From contig JAGUCH010000008.1 of the NCBI GenBank assembly GCA_019096065.1, forward strand, positions 997,001 to 1,061,000: a DNA stretch of 64,000 nucleotides, given 5' to 3'. Origin of the DNA: Paracyclopina nana (taxonomy: Eukaryota > Arthropoda > Copepoda > Cyclopoida > Cyclopettidae). The translations under genes and the position numbers were made by a program. Within the stretch, counting starts at the first letter, position 1; each line of letters begins with the position of its first letter. Positions 46,701 to 52,055 of this stretch are shown here, piece by piece. The notes under the pieces are model-generated. The model ran no database searches. It was not told the origin of the DNA and saw only the letters and a list, made by a program, of their open reading frames with translations.

Positions 46701-49642
46701 CTTAAGGTCACAATTGTCAAGTTTTGAGTTTGAAGGAGTTATTGTAATTTCTTTGTCACAATTGTCACTTTTTGATTTTGACGGGGTTTTGTTGTCACAC
46801 TTGCTTCTTTTTGATTTGGTGGGAGCTTTCTTGCTGGCCTTGGCGTCAATGTTTTCTTTAGTGGAGCTGTGTTGGATGTCACAAGTGATTTCACTCATGC
46901 TCATTTCAGTGTCACAAGTGTCACTGATGCTCATTTCAGTGTCACTAATTTCACTGAGGCTTGTCTCAGAGTCCCACGTTTCAACAGGCTTTTCTTTCTT
47001 TCCAATCGACACTTCGAGTTTGATTGAAATGTCATTTGTGTCACTTCTCAGCTTGACAATTTTTAGGTCCGGCATCAGTTTAACGTCACAATTGTCACAC
47101 AAGAGTCGGTCACAATTAGAGTCGATGATGACAAAGCAAAATCTGCAAAAAGCCAGCGGTTTTTTGTTTTTGCAGTGAGCTCGATGTCCGTTTAGTCCTG
47201 ACTGTGACACAAAAGTGACGTCACACTTGTCACAGCTGAATTTCTTATGAGTTCGCTTGTGCTTCATTAGAGCAAATCCAAGCTTGAACTCCTTGTGACA
47301 AACGTCACACTGAAATTGCGGCTTTACAGTGACGTTTTCCGTCACTATAGTCACATCGCTGTCAATAACGTCACTTTTGTTTGCAACAGCTGTCACGCGT
47401 GACGCGTCAAGTTTGTCAATGCGAATTGACAGCTGCTTCAATTTGAATTTCGACTGGCAATAAAGCATGTGATTTTTTAGTGTGACAAGCTTGAAAAAGG
47501 CTTTGTGACAGCTGTCACACTCATGTTTGCCTTGAATTTTCACTTTTTGGCCCTCTCCTTGGTGCGTGAGCAGGGTGTGACGCTTCAACGTCACAGGGCT
47601 GAATTCGGCCTTGCTGTCACACTTGTCACAGCGTTTATTCACTCCGATGTGAACTTTAGCCAAATGCCTTCTCAGACCTCTCTTACCAGAGTAAGATTTA
47701 GGGCAAAATGGGCACTTTATTGTAGACATGTCGCTTCTTCGAACGCAAATCCAAAATTAAACAGAATTGTTCAAACTGAGAGATAGTAAACAAGCTTTGT
47801 TATTTTCCGCGTGCGCGTCACTCCAAAGCGTCCGCGCGCGCGCGCGCTCGAGGCTACATAAGATCGATCATCGAAACGTAAACAAAACGTCAAAACCACG
47901 TGGTATCTGTCGCAAGTTTAAAAATCGATGAAATTAATGCTTTTCCCCATTTTTACTTTTAAATTCCAGAAGTTAAAAATGATTTTAAAAAATGCTGAAT
48001 ACTAAATATAAAGCACTCATTCAAAATTATGTAAACACACTAAAATCCGTAAATTGGTCATTTATTTCATTGCAATCATTTCGCTTGCGAAACCTTACTA
48101 AGTAAATAATGCCAAGAGGCCTTTCTTAAAACAAATACAAAGAGTTTATACAAAGAGTTTAGCCGTTTAAAGGGAAAAGTAAACAAACCCACGTGGTTCA
48201 CTCAAGAGCAGCGCGCGCTGTCAAAACTCAAAACTCAAAATGTAAACAAATGATGTAAGCTGGCGAGAAGTTGTTAAGAATCTTGTTGTTATTGTTGTTG
48301 CAGAGCCCATTTCGTTTGAGGGAACGAGCCAAATTCAGTGGGTTGAGGATGGCAGCTCGGCTTTCACATTGATATGCAAAGTGAGTGGGAATCCTAGGCC
48401 CAAGATCACGTGGAATGTCAAAGGCACCATTGTCAGGCCTGATGACACAAGCAAATATGAAGCCACTTCGCAGGGCCTCGTCATCAAAAATATCACCCAA
48501 GATGACAAGGGCTCTTACAAGTGTAAGGCCACCCAATTGGATGAGGAGATCACAGACTTCCAAGACATGATCATCGACCTCAAAGTGCAACGTGAGTCCA
48601 CAGGTCTCTACTCATTTCTGCTAGCTTTCTAACAGTTTCTTGCAGATGAGCCAGCCTGGAAGGCCAGCCAGAAGGACCATTTTTTTGGCTTCATATCTGG
48701 TACGTCCAACTTGACCTGCGAGGCCATTGCTGAGCCACCTGCATCGTTCACGTGGTTGGACAAACGAGAAATGCCTGTTCAGGAAGGCATTGTTGTTACA
48801 GACGACCATAGCAGCACACTCATGGTAAGTGTCGAGCTTTCCAATTTCACAAACTAGGGGAAAAGACATTGGTGTGGCTTAAACGCCGGCTTGAGTTGCT
48901 GGGAGATCTCTAAACGCCGAGGAATGCTCATAAACGCCCTTCTCCTTAGATGCCAGTGACACACGATGACATATTCGGCGAATACACTTGTGTAGCACGT
49001 AACAAAATGGGGCGAATATCCAGAAGAGTGAAACTGCTGGAGGGCGCCAAGCCAGGCATTCCAGCTTTGGAAATCTACAAAATCAACACTGACAGCGCAG
49101 ATATGAGCATTGTTGTAAGTTGACTGTAGCGGAACGTTACGCCTGGGCACTCACGCAACCTTTCTTTCTTTAAGGAGCATCCGGCTGAACTTCACCTGCG
49201 GATCGTTGGCTTTGAAATCGAGTACAAAGAGAAGCATCTGACCTGGGATCAAGCCTATCACATATACTTTGACAAAAGTAAGCGATATAAGAAACTAGAT
49301 GGAATGACATTCGATCTGCTTAAACGCCTCATTGCTTCTAATCCAAATCTTGAAACGCTCGAGAGAAGTCATAAACGCTTTGCTCCTTTTGCAGGTACGT
49401 CAAACTTGTACACAGTGACTGGCTTGGTGCCCAAGACTTTCTACCACTTGCGAGCTCGTTCTCGAAATTTGGCTGGTTTCAGTGACCACTCCAACATGAT
49501 TTACCTCCAAACATCGGCTCCGCACACTGTGGGAGAACTTTTGGGCAGTGCTGAGGCTTCCAAATCTGTGATAACACTGGTAGCTCCCCAACCAGTCGTC
49601 TTGGTGTTGTGCACCTTCCTACTAACCAGTTTGAGAAGCTGA
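22750..49642 (+). CDS. Fasciclin-2/NCAM-like IgCAM, probable GPI anchor
   Basis: Eight coding exons: 22750-22804, 38569-38788, 39620-39762, 48304-48591, 48646-48824, 48950-49114, 49175-49277 and 49395-49642; phases agree and give 466 residues. Signal peptide MEVSTIGKYFLAILTLVAG; Ig1 at about 26-138 (cysteines 49 and 121, with DEGEYSC) split over exons 2-3; Ig2 at about 141-235 (FTLICKVSGNPRPKITW, DKGSYKC); Ig3 at about 236-330 (NLTCEAIAEPPASFTW, GEYTCVARN); FN3 at about 331-430 (GFEIEYKEK, LRARSRNLAGFS). The C-terminus is a small-residue stretch (LGSAEASKS) followed by a hydrophobic tail with no charged cytoplasmic segment, typical of a GPI-attachment signal. Insect Fas2 has five Ig and two FN3 domains, so this is a shorter relative. 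Homophilic neural adhesion is the family role. Intron 1 is 15.8 kb; intron 3 (8.5 kb) hosts three zinc-finger genes. Confidence 0.87.
23985..24175. repeat. 16-bp minisatellite (ACATTAAGGCTACACT)
   Basis: Roughly eleven degenerate tandem copies of ACATTAAGGCTACACT, with alternating CTACACT and CTATGCT variants. Confidence 0.85.
24545..24785. repeat. 20-bp minisatellite (AAATGTATTTTTGAAAACAG)
   Basis: About ten degenerate copies of AAATGTATTTTTGAAAACAG with indels. The minus-strand open frame through it (Phe/Lys/Ser-rich) is a repeat artefact. Confidence 0.85.
27361..27440 (-). mobile_element. MITE family 2, copy D (end fragment)
   Basis: Begins TGCCCTGTTCATGTAAGC and continues CTCAAACTTCC-like sequence matching the terminal part of copy C, including ACAAAAAACATC. 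No matching other end is found nearby, so it is truncated. Confidence 0.7.
28041..28444 (-). mobile_element. MITE family 2, copy C
   Basis: A 404-bp copy in the opposite orientation to A and B, with ends TGCCCTGTTCATGTAAGC and ACACATGAACAGGGCA. The interior has the complement of the shared AGCTGATCTAGTTGAAGG and TTGCCCAAAAAAACGC words. Confidence 0.85.
33150..33500. repeat. 18-bp minisatellite (CTGTATTCTCTGAATCGG)
   Basis: About 18 tandem copies of CTGTATTCTCTGAATCGG, more decayed at both ends (from about 33000 and to about 33590). Confidence 0.88.
34140..34560. repeat. Degenerate minisatellite (ACTGAATTTTAACTGTATTT)
   Basis: Imperfect tandem copies of a 20-24 bp unit, ACTGAATTTTAACTGTATTT, with variable spacers. 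Non-coding. Confidence 0.8.
36914..36983. repeat. GC-rich inverted repeat (hairpin)
   Basis: Two 27-bp arms (36914-36940 and 36957-36983) are complementary with two mismatches around a 16-bp loop. Each arm starts from CAGCTGTTGCGCG and runs to TTTGTTTA. It stands out in an AT-rich intron. Confidence 0.9.
39866..41366 (+). CDS. C2H2 zinc-finger protein 1 (nested in IgCAM intron)
   Basis: Predicted exons 39866-40058 and 41104-41366, joined in phase 1, encode 151 residues to an in-frame TGA. Four C2H2 fingers: CDRCDKCFGSQPMLQCHKKL (then VH), CTKCGNGFKYLFLMENHLKK, CDMCHLRFVTEFEKRQHWLK and CDTCDMAFVSAKSLGKHVKM, each with 12 residues between Cys and His pairs and HxxxxH spacing. A Lys-rich stretch (PKKKKGKKGKG) and CDTCDKC follow. 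The reading frame continues open past the TGA to 41906 (next entry), and only there is a polyadenylation signal found, so the true product may be longer. The intron holds a tRNA-like pseudogene, a dispersed repeat and a palindrome that supplies the acceptor. Nuclear DNA binding is the family expectation; the target is unknown. TGTTTAC lies 14 bp before the ATG. Confidence 0.7.
40224..40293 (-). pseudogene. tRNA-Glu-like pseudogene or SINE head
   Basis: The minus strand reads through a D-arm-like AATAGTACAGTGGTA, an anticodon-loop-like CTTTCAC (TTC) and a perfect B box GGTTCGAATCC, and ends at a T7 run. The acceptor and anticodon stems do not pair well, so it is unlikely to be a working tRNA. 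It lies in the intron of zinc-finger gene 1. Confidence 0.55.
40372..40662 (-). repeat. Dispersed repeat, uninterrupted copy
   Basis: The minus strand of this stretch matches the repeat at 4268-4653: the ACGAGCGACAATTTGATTGG side, GCCAGGCTAGAAAAATTTGG, then GCTAGATGGCGC and GACTTTACGCCTTTGGCTT. It includes a middle segment absent at 4 kb and lacks the MITE. Confidence 0.7.
40959..41108. repeat. 150-bp near-perfect palindrome (foldback element)
   Basis: Outer arms of about 44 bp start CAATACTGTCC at 40959 and end GGACAGTATTG at 41108; both contain CCATATAGGGTTTTTCGCTC or its complement. Inside is a second hairpin centred on GTGGCTTCGCCAC. The 3' splice site of zinc-finger gene 1 exon 2 (CAG at 41101-41103) lies in the right arm. 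Confidence 0.92.
41367..41906 (+). CDS. In-frame continuation of zinc-finger protein 1 after TGA
   Basis: After the TGA at 41364-41366 the same frame stays open for 179 codons and ends with TAA at 41904-41906 inside AATAAA. The sequence is rich in Val, Thr, Asn, Asp and Ser (SVTNEAAVTND, HENVTNDISDIT) like the linker of the neighbouring minus-strand zinc-finger protein, and ends with Cys pairs (CDSCDRAF, CSNCNKTI). It could be reached by stop-codon readthrough, by an unseen splice, or if the TGA is an error; or the gene may be newly disrupted. Confidence 0.5.
   Translation, partial: QKLKSKEGHEEYLDTVTTDKNQLCITSVTNEAAVTNDFFPATVTNNDADEIGTTGNSPFSVTNHISEVAIHENVTNDISDITFKKESHNDSDVTNGKSTIKSEFFVETCGSDICDSNIDVKNELVASNDVCDSCDRAFKSVQIGLDFHELLRKSSIEQSITCSNCNKTITFSINLKITQ
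41902..41935. terminator. Convergent polyadenylation signals of two zinc-finger genes
   Basis: AATAAA on the plus strand at 41902-41907 overlaps the stop codon of the plus-strand frame. AATAAA on the minus strand at 41935-41930 serves the gene that stops at 41951. With cleavage 10-25 bp downstream, the two transcripts should overlap or touch tail to tail. Confidence 0.7.
41951..45046 (-). CDS. Large C2H2 zinc-finger protein 2 (nested in IgCAM intron)
   Basis: A single exon of 1031 residues starting MSRKIKCPLCDFASSC. I start at this ATG; 19 in-frame codons upstream lack an ATG. About seven C2H2 fingers lie in the first 290 residues (for example CPQCGITFPYRKLFEIH, CHKCDRSFVKKVTLSYH, CDKCDKSFSFKSNLERH) plus a CxxC-rich piece (CLNCGGKSGRKSLCDAC). 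A linker of roughly 420 residues is Ser/Asp/Asn/Val/Thr-rich and acidic (VTNESNN, VTNQSD). About nine more fingers fill the C-terminal third (CRGCFKRFHNYATLKRH to CELCPFSTPDSGKLIDH). Linkers are not TGEKP-type. The linker is made largely from the DNA word GTCACAAATGA and its complement. Likely a nuclear DNA-binding factor; no known ortholog recognised. Confidence 0.85.
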   Translation of the reverse strand: MSRKIKCPLCDFASSCKAEITQHFRGHQATKSDTKKVARKKEEKIGKSGAKKCPQCGITFPYRKLFEIHVTKRHNFNCHKCDRSFVKKVTLSYHNDRKHLGKSDRNKQEAKCLNCGGKSGRKSLCDACVKPMSPIVIVKFMTESQVQKYCDSVTSVTCFYCDQSFDKNDLQAHIDGIHLNGKSRKSDTSESTKDLICDKCDKKFGNKTLMKHHYSIVHKDDILAHKCHTCHGMFKTLHQLEFHINVKHVKNNTLHSCDKCDKSFSFKSNLERHKLSHNCDSVMNLSPNWSNVGTEFRSCDTKSRKIIIGDSHDSITNHDIGDHHGPLSDVTFDLFQNEVKVSDVKPVTKCDDVSLTEHYNYLAFDPIDRFHDNGTECASMNSVTVTNQNDINEHQSDDDDICKRDVIRNVSVSDLQSLGCDIEMSDNGTYVHEKISDSLDEVGDMARNDNFFISNESDNCESTMRSDIDIGDTVVRINEHDNVIDECANGHSQMSNIVEGVRSGAHEKDICENVTDANQSYNITNLTEETSHPIKSNNAISHESNNVDVTRAHESDYETVKDPTDDMSEISNTVANESNNVTITNECSSVTVTNERNNLTTTSQSDHGIVTNQSDQMIVTNESNNDTGSYGSDIMTVTNNSDYVAVANESEQDMNVVNETNFDGFGMTVGNICDTLSEAEESYEVCQIFESYEEALLANEISISNGKLAIGKISKSHQCRGCFKRFHNYATLKRHIEVIHKKKCFYCSQLLMDSENLIIHNKVKHPKNVTFFTPITLDLDNVTVVYNDSNPVPVTTQDPQEHDHKCNICGGVYAKKYLLSQHRSRYHKICARCGIQFGSKLLLDDHRAQCGKKVKNFAVTSDKDVKKEPTVTSGAEFKKELRDVIKSLECDICNSTFTRCNTVTRHKISIHHFCVTCHTYCDSKSALSEHIKQSHADCHFCDICNKNFSRKESLERHKLSAHKLGFKCDNCDRLCDSPESLQDHKSNCHDEKVRQSDTCDMIYSCELCPFSTPDSGKLIDHHLANHTIQIS
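45047..45929. other. Spacer between zinc-finger genes 2 and 3
   Basis: No gene. The likely promoter of gene 2 lies near 45060-45170, with GCGCGTCTGTTTAC around 45131. Four AATAATCCACTGTG-type motifs at 45445-45825 form a cluster. The TGTCAC word so frequent in the flanking coding regions is absent. Confidence 0.6.
45445..45825. repeat. Cluster of CACAGTGGATTATT motifs (cluster 2)
   Basis: Copies at 45445-45460 (AAATAATCCAGTGTGC), 45594-45609 (inverted), 45711-45725 and 45811-45825. The inverted copy is followed by ATACGCGCAT; the last two are preceded by TATGCGAATG and GATGCGCGTC. Confidence 0.75.
45930..47729 (-). CDS. C2H2 zinc-finger protein 3 (nested in IgCAM intron)
   Basis: Single exon, 599 residues, starting MSTIKCPFCPKSYSGKRG. 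Fingers in the N-terminal 210 residues include CPFCPKSYSGKRGLRRHLAK, CDKCDSKAEFSPVTLKRH, CDSCHKAFFKLVTLKNH, CDVCHKEFKLGFALMKHKRT and CDKCDVTFVSQSGLNGH, then a CxxC-rich piece (CRFCFVIIDSNC). The central part (about 280-480) is a repeat of Lys/Ser/Asp/Thr units such as SKSDTKKTPLKSKSD, at least eight copies. Three more fingers follow (CDTCKKQFKVERNLRQH, CDRCDIEFTSPSDLAQH, CHICHTIFISPEAYLKH). The TAA stop is embedded in AATAAA. A sister of gene 2 by finger style (CDxCD) and DNA word use, so tandem duplication is likely. Nuclear DNA binding is inferred from the family. Confidence 0.87.
   Translation of the reverse strand: MSTIKCPFCPKSYSGKRGLRRHLAKVHIGVNKRCDKCDSKAEFSPVTLKRHTLLTHQGEGQKVKIQGKHECDSCHKAFFKLVTLKNHMLYCQSKFKLKQLSIRIDKLDASRVTAVANKSDVIDSDVTIVTENVTVKPQFQCDVCHKEFKLGFALMKHKRTHKKFSCDKCDVTFVSQSGLNGHRAHCKNKKPLAFCRFCFVIIDSNCDRLLCDNCDVKLMPDLKIVKLRSDTNDISIKLEVSIGKKEKPVETWDSETSLSEISDTEMSISDTCDTEMSMSEITCDIQHSSTKENIDAKASKKAPTKSKRSKCDNKTPSKSKSDNCDKEITITPSNSKLDNCDLKEPIPKSNKKKSPLTSKSDNIDTKSDKCDTKKSSQESKSDTKKIKLRSQSDSKKTPLTSKSDTKKTPLKSESDNCDTTKTPLESKSDTKQTYMKSKSDSKKTPLRSKSDTKKTPLKSKSDTKETLLISNSDSCDTTADSDDNKLKCDTCKKQFKVERNLRQHQKTCGQKNENCDTSAAVTTLKKPKCDRCDIEFTSPSDLAQHKRFSSKHRKEPNKPLKTAKMEKSSEIDNICVCHICHTIFISPEAYLKHKSAVHE
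47730..48303. other. Promoter region of zinc-finger gene 3, end of host intron
   Basis: GC-rich (GCGCGCGCGCGC near 47832) in an AT-rich setting, with GTAAACA at 47786-47792, 47878-47884 and further copies near 48179 and 48241. The TTGTTGTTGCAG acceptor of IgCAM exon 4 closes the region. Confidence 0.5.
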
Positions 49643-50607
49643 AACTCGACTGATTCCAAATAGCTATGATGCGTGCTCAAGCTGAATCTCTCACATCCTT
49701 TAAAGATAGTCAGTATACAAGGTGTCACTACCTACAGTGTGCAACCAAAGTGTTAACCTACATAAGTACTGTCCAATGGAAATGTTTTTTCAATAAACAA
49801 ATCTGAAATGAACCTGCTGCTCAGCTTAACCATACTCGTTAAATGGAGATTTCAGTCACGAGTGAGGAGCTGACAAGTGAAGAAATTGTAAAAAACATGC
49901 GGTTTTGAATCAATTTATGAAACAACACTAGTTAGCACTCATGGAATGATGAAAATAACTAGTGAGCGCAATAAACTAGTGATGGCAAAAAAGTGTAGCT
50001 AGTAAGTGAACAAGTCCAATAAGTGCTTATACTCTTAGATAACTGACAAGCTGGCGCACTACAAAATGAGTGATTGAATTAATGAGTGAGCATATTCTGC
50101 GAGTGAGCGTATTTAACGAGTGAGCGAATTTAACGAGTGAACGTATTTAACGAGTGAGCTTATTCAACGAGTGAACGTGTTTAACGAGTGAGCATATTTA
50201 ACGAGTGAGCATATTCGATGAGAACATGTATATAAAGCAAGTGGAAGACAGATCACAGAAAATATCAAGAAAATTAGATGAACAGGGCAACTAAGTGGCT
50301 TATGAAACTGGCCTGACTGGGACAGCTATTGATAATCTAGTATTGTTCCAACATGATAAGCCTTGAAATTCACTCTTCATAGCACTGCTATAGCATATTA
50401 GCTTTAGCATATTCTATCGAGTTCCTTATCAGCATGACTCACTGCAGTTCCTTATCAAGAACAACAGCAGGCCTCGTTTTGCTGAAAATTCTCCGTCAAA
50501 GTGCAAAAGCAATGGCAGCCATGTTGGACAGTAGAAAGCTACTGCACTGTATTACGTCATCAATAAGTCGGCTGTGCTCTCGAAAATGCCTGGTAAAATT
50601 TAGCCAA
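49643..50607. other. Spacer between IgCAM and PGAP2
   Basis: AATAAA at 49792-49797, 150 bp after the IgCAM stop, is the likely polyadenylation signal. The remainder is rich in the word ACGAGTGAG, which becomes tandem at 50095-50222. The PGAP2 promoter and any 5' exon should lie in the last few hundred bases; an in-frame open stretch runs upstream to 50434. Confidence 0.55.
50095..50222. repeat. 18-bp tandem repeat (AACGAGTGAGCGAATTTA)
   Basis: Six to seven degenerate copies of AACGAGTGAGCGAATTTA. The reverse word CACTCGTT is scattered at 51290-51500 within the PGAP2 intron. Confidence 0.8.
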
Positions 50608-52055
50608 ATGGAGAAATACGAGTGTGTGCTATGGCTGTTGCAAGGCTCACCCATTGTGGCCTTTGTGTTTTGCCTGCTGAGAGTGTATACGAGTGGCCAG
50701 TACGATTATACCACCATTACCCACTGTAAAGTGCCCAATTTCGCGGTGTCTGTGTCTGAAGCCACCTCAGTGCCAGCCTCGTCAAGAAAAGTGTGGCTCA
50801 TTAGCATTTTGTTGCATGTGATACCCAGGATATTCCAGGCCAAGGTCATGTTCAAGGCTCACAATGAGTTCTTGCTTGCCAGCAAAATGGTCCAGAGCTA
50901 CTCTTGGTGGTCCAGTTGGATTCACGTTGACTGGTATGAAGTGAGACAATTAACACAGCTACCTTGCCTTGTTGGGATAACTAACACCACTCGTTACTTT
51001 CGCTCACTCGTTACTTGCCTGTTACGAGTGCTTCTGTAACTCACTATATTGCTTATATAGTTTCGGGGTTGGGCCTACTAATCAAGTAAATTGAATATTG
51101 ATCATGTATTCGTGGAATGTACTTACTCGTTTTCTTCGCTCACATGTGATATCTAATCACTTACCATTTCTGCTGGTTTCTTTTGTGGCTCATCTGTGCT
51201 TATTTCTTACTTAATCCTGCTTCTAGGACTAATCAAGATATTTTATATTGTGTAGTGTCCTCACTTGTTAACTTTATGCTAGCCAGAGCTCACTCGTTTA
51301 CTACGCTCGATTGTTTGTCAATTTAACATATTTGTTGTTTTCTATGCATGAATGTGGCTTGAATAATGTTGCTGACTTACATGACATTCAGCCTTACTGT
51401 TTAATTAGCCTCACTCTTTAGCTATACTCACTCGTTTGTTTCCCTCACTCGTCAACTATACTCACTCGTTTATTTCCCTCACTCGTTAGATGTGCTCACT
51501 CGTCTCACATAAAATGTTACAAAAACATGACGTTTTAAATTAAAATTAACTAGCATGAATACTTTCCATCTCCTTAGCGGAACATTAAAACCCCAACTCA
51601 CGCAACCTCTCTGTTGCAGGTTCTTCTCTCATGTCGAGTGGTTTGCTCTACTTGGTCTCACTTTGCTCACATCTCACGCGAAGGTGTTCAAAATCCACGA
51701 GTTTTTCGTTGGCCTTTGGCTCACTTCAGGCTTTCTGCACATGTGTACCAGCTGTTATTTGGAAAACGAGACATTCAAGCGGAACTTTTTCGCGCGAATG
51801 CGCCAAATCCTCCTAGCATTCAGCGTGATTGGCGAACTTTCCATGGTCTACTTGTATTTCAGGCACAACAGCAAATGCGAGCCGTACATTTACTCCTACT
51901 TTTGCCTGGTTGAATACGCTGTGATAATTGTTAACATGTCTGCTCACATGATGGCGCCACCGATGGTGGCTTTCCCCCTGGAAATGTACAAACAACTCAA
52001 AGCTTTTCTCACTGAAGCTACCAAAGAAGATAAGCAAAGCTTGCTCACAGTCTGA
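50608..52055 (+). CDS. PGAP2: PGAP2-like GPI-anchor lipid-remodelling protein
   Basis: Two exons, 50608-50933 and 51620-52055, joined in phase 2 encode 253 residues, matching the usual PGAP2 length of about 250. PGAP2 (FRAG1) acts in the Golgi in fatty-acid remodelling of GPI anchors, adding a saturated chain back to lyso-GPI proteins. Family features: THCKVPNFAVSVSEA near residue 45, then VWLISILLHVIPRIF, and in exon 2 EWFALLGLTLLTS, LYFRHNSKCEPYIYSYFCLVEY and VNMSAHM. Several hydrophobic membrane helices are evident. I start at MEKYECVLWLLQGSP; an in-frame ATG 96 bp upstream is possible but adds non-conserved sequence. The TGA stop overlaps AATAAA (TGAATAAA), so the 3' UTR is minimal. It follows directly after a probable GPI-anchored protein gene. 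Confidence 0.9.
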
